Below, piece by piece: positions 8,424-16,490 of a stretch of DNA of 64,000 nucleotides; the first letter of the stretch is position 1, and the number at the start of each line of letters is the position of its first letter. The DNA comes from Suipraeoptans intestinalis (GTDB taxonomy: Bacteria; Bacillota; Clostridia; Lachnospirales; Lachnospiraceae), in NCBI RefSeq assembly GCF_009696485.1, contig NZ_VULY01000018.1, forward strand, positions 1,418,001 to 1,482,000, written 5' to 3'. The position numbers were made by a program, and so were the translations under genes. Below the pieces are notes generated by a model. The model searched no databases, was not told the origin of the DNA, and saw only the letters and a program-made list of their open reading frames with translations.

Positions 8424-8786
8424 ATGAGCGTGAGTATAGTACCTGCATTGCAGTCAAAAAGACAGGATTATGTTAATAAGAAAAATAACGCTCGTAATCA
8501 GATCACGAGATGTGAAAGAGCCTATGAGTCGTTAAGTAATTTCAAAACAACAGTGTCACAAGCTCAGGAGGATTTTCATGCAATTAACTCCAACAAGTCG
8601 AGCATCTTATCTGAGGTGGCAAATGTAAAGCAAAACAGTATTACTGCACAGAGATATTATTCTGAGATGCATAATATATTCTCCGGAATAGGTTCTAAAA
8701 TCATTGGAGTTGTGTACTCTGTGCTGATTGGCTCTATTTCTGCAAAATTAAGAAGTTATGCAACACTGAATCGGAAGTTTCTCTGA
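8424..8786 (+). pseudogene. LXG/DUF5082-like small helical protein, 3' truncated
   Basis: A strong AGGAGG precedes ATG 8424. The protein is a coiled helical hairpin (LQSKRQDYVNKKNNARNQITRCERAYESL) followed by a hydrophobic stretch IGSKIIGVVYSVLIGSISAKLRSY. This resembles the small helical partners found beside LXG proteins of type VII secretion. The family pattern ends at about base 8758. Eight odd codons and a stop follow, and another gene's sequence continues in a different frame. So the 3' end was lost in a deletion. Type VII link is inference from shape only. Confidence 0.5.
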
Positions 8787-9433
8787 ATCAGAGACAAAAA
8801 GATATTTTAACAGAACAGGGCCTATCAACTGAGTATACAGAGCTTTCTGCATCACAGCAAAAAGCAATAGTTGCCATTGAAGAAATGTTGGTTTATGTGG
8901 AGAAGAAATATAATACTTCATTCTCTTATGCTGGTTATAGCGCCCAAAGTTCATTGGAAAAAGAGCATATGCGCGCTTTCCCGACATCCGGTGATAAGGA
9001 AACAGATAGTTTTACTATCACAAAAACAGATGCCGGATATGAAGACGACTATATTAATGTTGCTGCGAATGCAATATATGTAGCATATGTGTGCGATGGC
9101 ATTAAGACTATTCTGCCGGATACAGAAATTAAAGTCTTTGCTGAAATTACAAAAACTTCCTTGGTTGAAGTGCCTACAGTTGATACTGATCTCCAAGGAA
9201 AAGTTGAGAGTAGTTTATGGGTATTCATTGATGGTGCTACTTTTAGCGGACAGGACTTAACTGAGTTTAAGGCTAACTTTAATGATTATCTGACCGAGCA
9301 TCAGTTATACGGTATGGCTCAACTTGTTCTTCTTAATGATGGTAAAATTGCGTATCCCACAAAATACAACTACACAGATTACCTATCAGAAGAACATTAT
9401 GCTGTACGAGAAACACTGTATGTAAATAAATAA
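8765..9433 (+). pseudogene. Unknown protein, 5' truncated
   Basis: Reading in the frame of ATG 8885, coherent protein sequence already begins at about 8765 (NTESEVSLNQRQKDI) and the frame is open back to 8699 with no start codon. The body contains EEMLVYVEKKYNTSFSYAGY, GYEDDYINVAANAIYVAYV and a hydrophilic end. Translation could only start internally at ATG 8885, which lacks a ribosome site. It directly abuts the truncated gene at 8424, so both were cut by one deletion near 8758-8770. Family unknown. Confidence 0.5.
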
Positions 9434-9434
9434 C

Positions 9435-9536
9435 ATTTTGATTTTGATCCCTGTTAAAGGCTTGGCAAATGACGAGAACTTTATGGTTTCCGATATTTCT
9501 GGCAATTTTGAGGATGTTAGAATCACAGTAAACTGA
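9435..9536 (+). pseudogene. Short C-terminal remnant
   Basis: An open frame without a start reads GLANDENFMVSDISGN followed by a hydrophilic end and a TGA at 9534-9536. It looks like the last strand pair of a lost protein. No family can be named. Confidence 0.3.
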
Positions 9537-9594
9537 TATGCAGAATATGCCACCCTTCTTTTTGATAGGCGGCATTTTTGAAAGGAGCACTAGG

Positions 9595-9900
9595 ATGAAA
9601 ATTAACAAAGCAAATTGTACACATACAGTAAATGGACGTGTGAAAGAACTTAAAGTTAAAGGACAGGATTTTCCTACAATGATTACCGTAGAATATCAAG
9701 TTGCAGGAAATAATTATGTTGTAACTGAGAGTTTAAAGCTCAAAAGCGAAAAGATAAAGTTGGGATTTTTGCCTATTGGACAGAAGAGAGTTCCTGTAAT
9801 GGGCAATACAGCAGTTGGAAGTTCTGCTACAGTAAGTTATAATCCGAGCAATCCAGCAGAGGCATTTATTACACATAATATTGGAAAGGTAAATATTTAA
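9595..9900 (+). CDS. Small DUF3592-like protein
   Basis: About 101 residues, mostly beta strands: VNGRVKELKVKG, MITVEYQVAGNNYVVTES, then VGSSATVSYNPSNPAEAF. The SVSYNPxNPxEA block is typical of DUF3592/DUF3592-like surface or envelope proteins, where a variable ligand pocket is suspected. ATG 9595 follows AAAGGAGC by 7 bases. The in-frame 9538 start has no such site. The longer relative at 12188 has membrane segments; this one has none. Function unknown. Confidence 0.6.
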   Translation: MKINKANCTHTVNGRVKELKVKGQDFPTMITVEYQVAGNNYVVTESLKLKSEKIKLGFLPIGQKRVPVMGNTAVGSSATVSYNPSNPAEAFITHNIGKVNI

Positions 9901-10377
9901 AGAAATATACCAATTAAAATTGTACGAAACGATATAACTAGAATTAAATGCGATGCTATAGTTAACGCCGCCAACTCCACGCTTCTTGGGGGTGGCGGCG
10001 TTGATGGTGCTATACATAGAGTCGCTGGAAAGGGGCTCCTTTTGGAGTGTATGAAACTTGGTGGATGTAAGGTTGGTCAGGCAACCACTTCAGGTACAAA
10101 ATCAGATCAAAAATATTTTGTATTAAGAAGGAGTCCAGATGCAGCAGTCTTAAAAGGAATCACGATGAAATGTCATATCTGTAAAAAGGAAATGGGCTGT
10201 TCCCAGGAGACCTTGGCTGCAATGCTATATATGAAGAAAACCACAATTTGCAGATACGAGAAGGACGAGCATGACATTCCGGTCAGCGTAATTGTTGAGC
10301 TCGCAAAAGCGCTTCAGACAACACCGAACGATCTGCTTATGGGGAATCTGACGAGAATTCGTGGGAAGAAGATGTAA
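9901..10377 (+). pseudogene. Macro-domain fragment joined in frame to an XRE HTH fragment
   Basis: From 9907 the frame reads [20 protein letters not shown] then [20 protein letters not shown], the ADP-ribose-binding N-terminus of a macro domain. It starts at ATA rather than ATG. The macro domain breaks off near 10095. From about 10167 the same frame reads [20 protein letters not shown] and [20 protein letters not shown], an XRE helix-turn-helix lacking its first helix. Both partners are incomplete, so an in-frame deletion fused them. ATG 10042 could still express the HTH half. Confidence 0.6.
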
Positions 10378-10531
10378 TTCATATCCTTGAGAGAATTGCT
10401 GATTCTGCCATGAGGAAGCTGGCGATGCAGTAACTGCAGTGTATTGCAGATGCAAATTACTAAAAAATGCGTCTAGTTGCCAAAATAATAATAAGGGAAC
10501 CGGAGGCATATGTGATCCTAGCTATATATTG

Positions 10532-10575
10532 AAGTAAAAATACACATGAATAGCAAAATGTGTGTATTTTTACTT
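10532..10575. terminator. Bidirectional terminator before abiE
   Basis: AAGTAAAAATACACAT (10532-10547) pairs with its complement at 10558-10575, apart from a two-base bulge. A/T tracts lie on both sides, suited to ending transcripts from either direction. The stretch 10378-10531 holds only the decayed tail of the HTH gene. Confidence 0.6.
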
Positions 10576-10585
10576 AAAACAATAC

Positions 10586-10660
10586 TTGACTTCTTGTCAA
10601 ATGAGGATATAATTAAAGTAATCATACACACAAATAAAAATAAGGGTGTATGATTACTTT
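10586..10660 (+). promoter_or_regulatory. abiEi promoter with inverted-repeat operator
   Basis: TTGACT (10586-10591) and TATAAT (10608-10613) are 16 bp apart. The -35 lies in a dyad TTGAC-N5-GTCAA (10586-10600). Just downstream a 15-bp perfect inverted repeat AAAGTAATCATACAC (10615-10629 with 10646-10660) covers the start region. AbiEi antitoxins are known to repress their promoters through inverted repeats, so this is the likely operator. Confidence 0.7.
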
Positions 10661-10677
10661 AAGGATTGGAGGTCAAC

Positions 10678-11220
10678 ATGCTTCTGACATATAAAGAATG
10701 CATTGATAGATATGGTAGTGATTATCAATTGAAGAAAGAAATTGCAAGTGGAAATATATTCATGAAAGAAAAAGGTATATATTCGACCGCCGAAAATATA
10801 TCTGATGTTGAAGTTATCATGAGGAAATATCCCAAAGCAGTGTTTACGGATAGAAGTGCTTTTTATTATCATTCTCTCACAGATGTAATACCGGAATACT
10901 TCTATCTGGCAACGAAAAGAGAGGACAGCAGGATTAAGGATAAGCGGGTGAAGCAATCTTTTCTGCTTGATGAGATATTTGACTCCGGAATTGAAGAAAT
11001 TTTATATAATAACATGCAGATCAGGGTCTATAATAAAGAGCGTATGTTGGTGGAACTTATGCGATTTAAATCAAAACTGCCCTTTGATTATTATAAGGAG
11101 ATAATCCAAAATTATCGAAGAGTTTCCGAAGAGATGGACTTTGGACTTGTTGAGGATTATGCCTATATGTTTCGAAACGGAGAGAATATTATGAATCAGA
11201 TACAGATGGAGGTTCTTTGA
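10678..11220 (+). CDS. AbiEi-type antitoxin (type IV toxin-antitoxin)
   Basis: The protein of about 180 residues has the AbiEi pattern: an N-terminal winged helix (YKECIDRYGSDYQLKKEI, GIYSTAENISDVEVIMRKYP), then AVFTDRSAFYYHSLTDVIPEYFYLAT, and a C-terminal part with VYNKERMLVELMRFKSKLPFDYYKE. In AbiE systems it represses its own operon and neutralises AbiEii without binding it. ATG 10678 has GGAGGT 5 bases upstream. The partner toxin gene starts 5 bases after its stop but is cut short, so this is now an orphan antitoxin/repressor. Confidence 0.8.
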   Translation: MLLTYKECIDRYGSDYQLKKEIASGNIFMKEKGIYSTAENISDVEVIMRKYPKAVFTDRSAFYYHSLTDVIPEYFYLATKREDSRIKDKRVKQSFLLDEIFDSGIEEILYNNMQIRVYNKERMLVELMRFKSKLPFDYYKEIIQNYRRVSEEMDFGLVEDYAYMFRNGENIMNQIQMEVL

Positions 11221-11225
11221 CATAA

Positions 11226-11447
11226 ATGAAGTTAAGAGATGAAGTTGAAAAGATAAAGAGTTATGGATACAACGAAGCAAATGCTGAGTCCAAGCTCTGC
11301 CAGGATATAGTGTTAAAGGCAATTTCAGAAAGTGGACTTGGTAGGAATGCTACAATAAAGGGCGGCGTTGTCATGAGGAGCATTTCTCAAAATGCCAGAC
11401 GTTCTTGCGTTCTTAAAGAGTATAGAATATTAAAAAATTATCAATGA
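11226..11447 (+). pseudogene. AbiEii nucleotidyltransferase toxin, N-terminal fragment
   Basis: The first 58 or so residues match an AbiEii-type start: MKLRDEVEKIKSYGYNEANA, LCQDIVLKAISESG and the nucleotidyltransferase glycine motif IKGGVVMRSISQNARR. Family members continue with a D-x-D motif and about 200 more residues. Here the frame leaves the family after NARR and stops 15 codons later. The catalytic aspartates are therefore missing and the toxin cannot be active. It is coupled to the antitoxin gene as expected for an abiE operon. Confidence 0.7.
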
Positions 11448-11481
11448 AAATTACAAGTGCAGGAACACACAAACCGAAGAA

Positions 11482-11745
11482 ATGAGAAAATTTGTATTTC
11501 TCGACGAAGTTAGGAGTATAGAATATCCTGACGATATTCGAGTTGTTCTATATAAAGAGGGAATGAAACCTGAACAAGTATGGGTTAAATGTTGGGCGTT
11601 TACTGAAGATGAATTGTTCGGTAAGTTACTTAATGAACCAAATCAAGACTTTGGCGTTCATTGTGGAAGTAGCATTGGCTTTGCACCAATTAAACAAGAA
11701 GACGGCATATTGTGTGTTTATACCGGAAAATGTTTAGATGAGTAA
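11482..11745 (+). CDS. Small hypothetical protein or fragment
   Basis: An 87-residue frame: MRKFVFLDEVRSIEYPDDIR, then WVKCWAFTEDELFGKLLNEP and a C-terminal GFAPIKQEDGILCVYTGK. It reads like real protein, but no ribosome site precedes ATG 11482 and it lies just after the abiEii break. It may be a small intact gene or the tail of the sequence brought in by that break. No family recognised. Confidence 0.4.
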   Translation: MRKFVFLDEVRSIEYPDDIRVVLYKEGMKPEQVWVKCWAFTEDELFGKLLNEPNQDFGVHCGSSIGFAPIKQEDGILCVYTGKCLDE

Positions 11746-11805
11746 AACCATAATTAAGAAGTGCATTGATTCAATAGATCATCTGTTTATTTTGAGTAGA
11801 CGGTC

Positions 11806-12002
11806 TTATCTGCTATATTTGAGAAAGTCATTGTGATATTTTTGCTGATTAAATTGATACCCTTGAGAACGAAGCAAATCACCTTTTATTGCTACAAGGT
11901 TAAGATCCGAATTTAACGCTCATGCAATTTGTTGGGTATCATATTCACGTTCTGTCAACTTAATGAAATCATCAGCGGGTATATGCAGTCCGTAACGGTA
12001 TG
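11806..12002 (-). pseudogene. Minus-strand remnant with in-frame stop
   Basis: Read on the minus strand, the stretch gives YGLHIPADDFIKLTEREYDT, QQIA, a stop, then ALNSDLNLVAIKGDLLRSQG and YQFNQQKYHNDFLKYSR ending at TAA (11806-11808). It reads as one protein tail broken by one stop codon. No family can be named. It explains most of the otherwise empty stretch 11746-11999. Confidence 0.35.
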
Positions 12003-12191
12003 AAAGTTACTACAAATATAGATAATATGATAAGCATAACAGCGAAGCTGTCAAAAGAATTTACGTTAGAGTACGGAAGAGGTTTTGCCAAAATGCATGT
12101 ATATGGTTTTTATTTGTTTTGTAAAGAGTATCCGAATATTTTCTACTCACCGACTGGAAAATTCACACCTTTTTTGGGAGGACAGATATGA
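12000..12191 (+). pseudogene. DUF1016/YhcG-type N-terminal domain fragment
   Basis: The frame reads AKLSKEFTLEYGRGFAKMHV, then FYLFCKEYPNIFYSPTGKFT. This matches the winged N-terminal domain of DUF1016 (YhcG/PDDEXK nuclease) proteins, normally followed by a long nuclease part. Here it ends four bases into the next gene. ATG 12000 has no ribosome site. It is a leftover of a larger gene. Confidence 0.5.
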
Positions 12192-12757
12192 TAATCATGG
12201 TGCATATACTGACGATACTGTTTGCTATAGCATCGGTCGCCATTATAAAGAAAAAACGATATAAAGCTGTACCATTTATGAGCTGGGTTGTATTTCTTTC
12301 TTTCATTGGGTGTGGAATTACTTCTGTTGTAGTCTCGGTCGCGCCGCAGGGAGAACTATTCCTGTATCCTTTGCTGGGGATCATAGTTGGTTTCATATTT
12401 ATTTCGGTTGCCCTCAACGATTTCTATTCTTTGGTAAGATGTAAAGAGGAGATAGAGGGCGTATATCGTGGTTATAACACATATTACGGGAAGAATGGGG
12501 TTTCTATGCAATCTCCCGTTTTTGCATATACATATGACGGGACTTTTTATCAGGAACAAACAACACAAAATATGTCATATAAACTTTTGACACAGAATAT
12601 GAAGAAGGGAGAAACTTACAGCATCTATGTTGATCCGAAACATCCGGCAGTATTTCTTCTTTCAAAAAAGATCAGGGTGAGTTCTATCATTACAGCCGCA
12701 TTTGGAATCCTGTTTTTTATAGCGGGTGTGAGTGGGTTGTGTACAGGTGGATTATGA
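12188..12757 (+). CDS. DUF3592 family membrane protein
   Basis: About 189 residues. Membrane segments occur at about 3-20 (HILTILFAIASVAII), 28-50, 56-78 and a C-terminal pair of hydrophobic runs near 160-185 (SIITAAFGILFFIAGVSGL). Between them lies the beta-rich loop SPVFAYTYDGTFYQEQTTQN and YSIYVDPKHPAVFLLSKK, the VDPxxP block of DUF3592. ATG 12188 follows GGGAGG at 12176-12181. It is related in pattern to the small gene at 9595. Function unknown; often near immunity-like genes. Confidence 0.7.
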   Translation: MIIMVHILTILFAIASVAIIKKKRYKAVPFMSWVVFLSFIGCGITSVVVSVAPQGELFLYPLLGIIVGFIFISVALNDFYSLVRCKEEIEGVYRGYNTYYGKNGVSMQSPVFAYTYDGTFYQEQTTQNMSYKLLTQNMKKGETYSIYVDPKHPAVFLLSKKIRVSSIITAAFGILFFIAGVSGLCTGGL

Positions 12758-13258
12758 TCAATTTTGGGATGACTGGTTGGCGGGAAGATTGCAGGGACAA
12801 AAGCGAATGTACATAGTTTATGATAAGGTATCATATTATCAAACTCATGGGAAGAGAGTGTGATTCGAGCCTTGGAGAGAATTTCTGATCCGGTCAGTGA
12901 GAAAGCTTGCGATGTGGCAGTTATAACGCATTGCGGCTGTGTAGATAACAATATTTTGAAAAAATCTGACCAAATGCTTATATAACTTTAAAATAATGAT
13001 TGTAATGATAGAGGAAATGCAAGGCGTATAGACCGTAATGGTGTATACGTCTTTTTTTGCTAGTGAATAACTTTCTTCGGAGCTGACCGATTCTGCAAAA
13101 ACCGAACCGATAGCCTCGGTAAATTTATGAAAAGGTGAAATTTTGTTATGAGATGGGATTTTTATACCTCACCTATTAAGATACACTGTAGCCATCAAAG
13201 GAGATTACTGGATGTTTCCAAGGAAAGGGAGGAACCGGAAATGAAAGGAGGAGTTGCC
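12758..13258. other. Intergenic stretch with a decayed HTH-gene tail
   Basis: No intact gene. At about 12836-12955 a plus-strand frame reads NSWEESVIRALERISD and onward, clearly related to [17 protein letters not shown] following the HTH fragment at about 10360-10410. So the same gene tail occurs twice in this window in decayed form. A terminator lies at 13022. The bases 13148-13258 could be an N-terminal extension of the next gene but carry no family likeness. Confidence 0.45.
13022..13058 (+). terminator. Terminator in the 12.8-13.2 kb gap
   Basis: AGGCGTATA (13022-13030) pairs with TATACGTCT (13044-13052, one G-U pair), followed by seven T residues. Confidence 0.65.
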
Positions 13259-13492
13259 GTGAAAGGAATGTTTGGAAATATGTTTGATCTGAATCATGAT
13301 GGAAAGGTGAGCCCATTGGAAGGTGCGACGAAAGCCGCTTTTTTCAACGAGATGATGAGAGAGGACGTGGAAGTAAAGACAGAGTTGGAGTTATCTGGAT
13401 TAGATCCAAATGAGCTGGAATGTATGGATACAGATGAACGAAGGGAGGCGCTGGAAGAAGCCGGGCTGAACCCAGATGAGTATGATTTTTAA
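13259..13492 (+). CDS. Small EF-hand-like acidic protein
   Basis: The 77-residue product has one calcium-loop pattern DLNHDGKVSPLEG (D1, N3, D5, K7, E12) near its N-terminus and a highly acidic C-terminal end GLDPNELECMDTDERREALE. GTG 13259 is preferred because AAAGGAGG (13244-13251) sits 7 bases upstream; ATG 13241 and 13148 would add unconserved residues. Similar small proteins with MFDLNHDGK are common in Lachnospiraceae. Calcium binding is likely from the loop; role unknown. Confidence 0.7.
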   Translation: MKGMFGNMFDLNHDGKVSPLEGATKAAFFNEMMREDVEVKTELELSGLDPNELECMDTDERREALEEAGLNPDEYDF

Positions 13493-13591
13493 ACAAAAAG
13501 GACGATTGTAATGGTGAGAATATGTATTACATAGATCAGAACTATAATGACTAATTAGGTGCATTCGTTGTGTGAAATGGAAGGAGAAAAC

Positions 13592-14248
13592 ATGTTTTAC
13601 CTGGTGATTGATTTGGAAATGTGTAAAGTACCAAGAGATTATAGAAGCAAGTCTTATCCATATGCGAATGAGACGATACAGATTGGAGCAGTCCTTCTGG
13701 ATGCGGAATTTAAAAGAATCGGAACACTTAGCCAATATATACATCCGGAATACGGAGTAATCGATTATTTTATCGAAAAGCTGACCGGTATCCGAAATAG
13801 CCAAGTAAAAAAAGCACCGAAGCTGCAGGAAGCATTGTTGCATATGATGGATTGGGTGGGGGAACGAGAATATAAAATATATGCCTGGAGTGAATCGGAC
13901 CGAGATCAGATTCTGCATGAAATCAAAGCTAAGAAAATTGAGGATAGTAGAATCCGTGCATTTATGGATGAAGTTAAATGGATTGATTATCAGGAGGTGT
14001 TTACCGAACGATTTGAATTATCACGAAAAATCAGCTTGGAAGAGGCATTGGGGCGGGCAGAGATCGAACCGGAAGGAAGATTTCATGATGGACTGGATGA
14101 TGCTGTAAATACAGGCTATCTGATTGAAAAACTGGAACTCAATCCGGAATATCAGCTGGTTCGTTACAAAATGCCGGAAAAAGAAACAGAACGTCTTTCG
14201 TGCACCCTTGGAGAACTCTTTTCCAGGTTGAATTTACAGTTGGCTTAA
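13592..14248 (+). CDS. DEDDh 3'-5' exonuclease
   Basis: The protein of about 218 residues fits the DnaQ/RNase T exonuclease fold: Exo I VIDLEM (D7, E9), a middle aspartate in AWSESDRDQ, and Exo III HDGLDDAVNTG with the catalytic histidine and aspartate. It would remove nucleotides from 3' ends of DNA or RNA using two metal ions. ATG 13592 is chosen over 13559 because GGAAGGAGA lies just before it. No polymerase or other domain is fused. Similar KapD-like exonucleases occur across Firmicutes. It follows the EF-hand-like gene by 100 bases. Confidence 0.85.
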   Translation: MFYLVIDLEMCKVPRDYRSKSYPYANETIQIGAVLLDAEFKRIGTLSQYIHPEYGVIDYFIEKLTGIRNSQVKKAPKLQEALLHMMDWVGEREYKIYAWSESDRDQILHEIKAKKIEDSRIRAFMDEVKWIDYQEVFTERFELSRKISLEEALGRAEIEPEGRFHDGLDDAVNTGYLIEKLELNPEYQLVRYKMPEKETERLSCTLGELFSRLNLQLA

Positions 14249-14280
14249 TAGGAACAGGGTTTTTACAGTGAAGGGAACAC

Positions 14281-14311
14281 TTGACCTGCCCGTTGGGGGC
14301 CATGTTATCCT
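14281..14311 (+). promoter_or_regulatory. Second MerR-type promoter with 19-bp spacer
   Basis: TTGACC (14281-14286) and TATCCT (14306-14311) are 19 bp apart, with a GC-rich spacer. It lies directly before the second merR-type gene, as at 2459. Confidence 0.7.
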
Positions 14312-14333
14312 TAAAAAAAGGAGGTGGCAGCCC

Positions 14334-15191
14334 ATGTTAAGAAATGAAGTTCAGAGGAAAACCGGTTTAACGAGGAAAGCAATGGAATACTATGAAGAGA
14401 AGGGACTGATCAAGCCACACAAGTTTGAAAACGGGTATAGAGATTACAGCGAAAAAGATTTAGAAGTTTTAACGAAAGTGTCCTTGCTTAGAAAAATTGG
14501 GATAAGTCTGTCGGAGATCGAGGAAGCGTTCTCTTCGGATGGCGCTTCACTTTCTTCCATCCTCAGGAGGAAGCAACATCGGTTAGAAAGGGAGGAAAAA
14601 AGAAAAGAGGTTCTGGAAGCGATGATAAAAGGAGAGAAGCAGGAACTATTAGACAGAAAAATTGCGTGGATCGAGGCGGAGGAGTCTATCTATGAAAGAT
14701 TGGAGAGAGCATTTCCGGGATATTTTGGACAAATGATTTTTTGGGCGTATCAGCCGTTTTTGAAGGAACCTCTGGAAAAAGAAGGGGAAGAGGCGTATGC
14801 GAAATATGTTGCCTACCTGGATGCATTGCCGGCTTTCACCTTGACGAAAGAAGAGCAGGAGTATCTGGATCAAGTCAGTGCCTCTTTTGATGTGGAAACA
14901 TTAAGGCAAGTAAATCAAAAGAAGATAGATGCCATCTACAACGCGGAACAATGGCTGGAAGAGAATAAAGATACGATCGCACGGTATGAAAGCTATAAAA
15001 ACAGCGAGGAGTATCAGCACAGTCCGATGAAGGGAATTCAGGAAAAGCTGCAAAAATTTATGCTGGAGCACGGATACTACGAGACGGCAATCCCTCTCAT
15101 AAGAAAATTCAGCAAGAGCTATGATGCGTACTATACACAGCTACTTGAAGCGGACAAAAAATATGCAGACATAAAAAATACCATCAGATAG
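14334..15191 (+). CDS. MerR family transcriptional regulator
   Basis: The 285-residue product opens with a MerR winged helix: RKTGLTRKAMEYYEEKGLIK, ENGYRDYSEKDLEVLTKVSL, RKIGISLSEIEEA. A long helix follows (residues 75-115), then a helical ligand-binding-like region without cysteine clusters, so a metal sensor is unlikely. ATG 14334 follows AAAGGAGG (14317-14324). Its layout matches the regulator at 2520, although the C-terminal halves differ. The promoter with a 19-bp spacer suggests self-regulation. No dedicated transporter follows. Confidence 0.85.
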   Translation: MLRNEVQRKTGLTRKAMEYYEEKGLIKPHKFENGYRDYSEKDLEVLTKVSLLRKIGISLSEIEEAFSSDGASLSSILRRKQHRLEREEKRKEVLEAMIKGEKQELLDRKIAWIEAEESIYERLERAFPGYFGQMIFWAYQPFLKEPLEKEGEEAYAKYVAYLDALPAFTLTKEEQEYLDQVSASFDVETLRQVNQKKIDAIYNAEQWLEENKDTIARYESYKNSEEYQHSPMKGIQEKLQKFMLEHGYYETAIPLIRKFSKSYDAYYTQLLEADKKYADIKNTIR

Positions 15192-15249
15192 GAAACTCTG
15201 TGAAAAGGTGATATAATGAGGAAAACAAAAGGATAAAGGGAGATTTCTG

Positions 15250-15807
15250 ATGGAAGTTACGATAATCAGATCAAACAGAAAAACTGTGGGGATCCAGGTG
15301 AACGGGGACCTTACAGTCACAGTCAGAGCACCAATGCAAGCGGCGCAAAGGGATCTGGAGAGGATCCTCCAGGAAAAGAAAGGCTGGATCCAGAAGCAGA
15401 TAGAACGGCTCCAACTGGAAAAAACTCGGGATGCAGCGACAGAAGCGAAGCGGTTGTCAACTGCAGAGATAAGGGAGCTTGCAGACAGGGCACTGGCACA
15501 TATTCCCGGCAGAACGGCATGTTTTGCAAAGATCCTGGGTGTGGATTACGGACGGATCACGATTCGAAATCAGAAAACGAGATGGGGTAGCTGCAGCAGC
15601 AAGGGGAATCTTAACTTCAACTGCCTGCTGATGCTGGCGCCGCCAAGGATTATTGATTATGTGGTAGTTCACGAACTGTGCCATCGGAAGGAAATGAACC
15701 ATTCTAAAGCTTTTTGGAAGCAGGTGGAGGAGGTTCTCCCAAATTACAGGGATTCGGTCAGATGGCTGAAGGAAGAAGGAAGCCGTATCATCAGGAGGCA
15801 GAGATAA
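15250..15807 (+). CDS. YgjP-type metallopeptidase-fold protein (DUF45)
   Basis: Typical features: N-terminal beta hairpin [20 protein letters not shown], a helix WIQKQIERL, the signature [14 protein letters not shown], and the zinc site [18 protein letters not shown] (H-E-x-x-H plus a third histidine). Length (185) fits the family. E. coli YgjP is a zinc protein often encoded near restriction systems; its substrate is unsettled. ATG 15250 has AAGGGAGA upstream. The 3' end is close to the next GNAT gene. Confidence 0.85.
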   Translation: MEVTIIRSNRKTVGIQVNGDLTVTVRAPMQAAQRDLERILQEKKGWIQKQIERLQLEKTRDAATEAKRLSTAEIRELADRALAHIPGRTACFAKILGVDYGRITIRNQKTRWGSCSSKGNLNFNCLLMLAPPRIIDYVVVHELCHRKEMNHSKAFWKQVEEVLPNYRDSVRWLKEEGSRIIRRQR

Positions 15808-15836
15808 CAGAGAAGTTTGTGTGTGAGGTGGACAGG

Positions 15837-16307
15837 ATGAAAATTAGAAGAGCGATGGAAAAAGACATTCTCAAACTTATGGAATTGCTGGGGCAGGTGC
15901 TTCAGATCCATGCAGAAATCAGGCCGGATATCTTTCTTCCGGGGACGACAAAGTACACAGAAGAAGAGCTGGCAGAGCTGCTACAGGACGAAACGAAGCC
16001 TGTTTATGTTGCCGTGGATGAGGAGGATCTGTGTCTGGGATATGCTTTCTGCCAGGTAAAAGAACAACCGTTTTCCAATAATATGGTACCGTTTACCTCG
16101 TTGTTTCTGGACGATCTGTGCGTGGATCAAAAAGCGAGAGGGCAGCGTGTTGGGCAATGCCTGTTTGAACACGTAAAGAACGAAGCGAAACGTATGGGCT
16201 GCTATGAAATCACATTGAATGTCTGGGAAGGGAATACTTCGGCGGAAAAGTTTTACGAGCAAATGGGAATGAAAACCAAAGAGAAACAACTGGAGTATAT
16301 TTTGTAA
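15837..16307 (+). CDS. GNAT family N-acetyltransferase
   Basis: About 156 residues with a full GNAT fold: N-terminal MKIRRAMEKDILKLMELLGQ, central LFLDDLCVDQKARGQRVGQC (acetyl-CoA loop Q/R-x-x-G-x-G/A as KARGQRVG), and ITLNVWEGNTSAEKFYEQMG. The acceptor is unknown. ATG 15837 is chosen because an upstream in-frame start at 15714 lies inside the YgjP gene. GAGGTGGACAGG serves as a ribosome site. It ends at a shared terminator facing the DUF815 gene. Confidence 0.85.
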   Translation: MKIRRAMEKDILKLMELLGQVLQIHAEIRPDIFLPGTTKYTEEELAELLQDETKPVYVAVDEEDLCLGYAFCQVKEQPFSNNMVPFTSLFLDDLCVDQKARGQRVGQCLFEHVKNEAKRMGCYEITLNVWEGNTSAEKFYEQMGMKTKEKQLEYIL

Positions 16308-16425
16308 ACGTAAGAGCCAGAGACCTGTTCCTACATCTGTCCCTGGTCGTACAGGTCAGTTCTGTTTTTGATGGCAGTATCGATCAGGGAGTAACCGCAC
16401 ACTTTCTGATACAGCATACAGAGAA

Positions 16426-16458
16426 GGGATGAAAAGACTTTTTTGAGCTTTTCATCCC
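16426..16458. terminator. Bidirectional terminator between convergent genes
   Basis: GGGATGAAAAG (16426-16436) pairs perfectly with CTTTTCATCCC (16448-16458), with a T-rich loop. It serves the GNAT gene and the converging DUF815 gene. The stretch 16308-16490 holds nothing else certain. Confidence 0.8.
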
Positions 16459-16490
16459 TTGTTGTATCCTTGTATTTTTTATAGCTTTTC

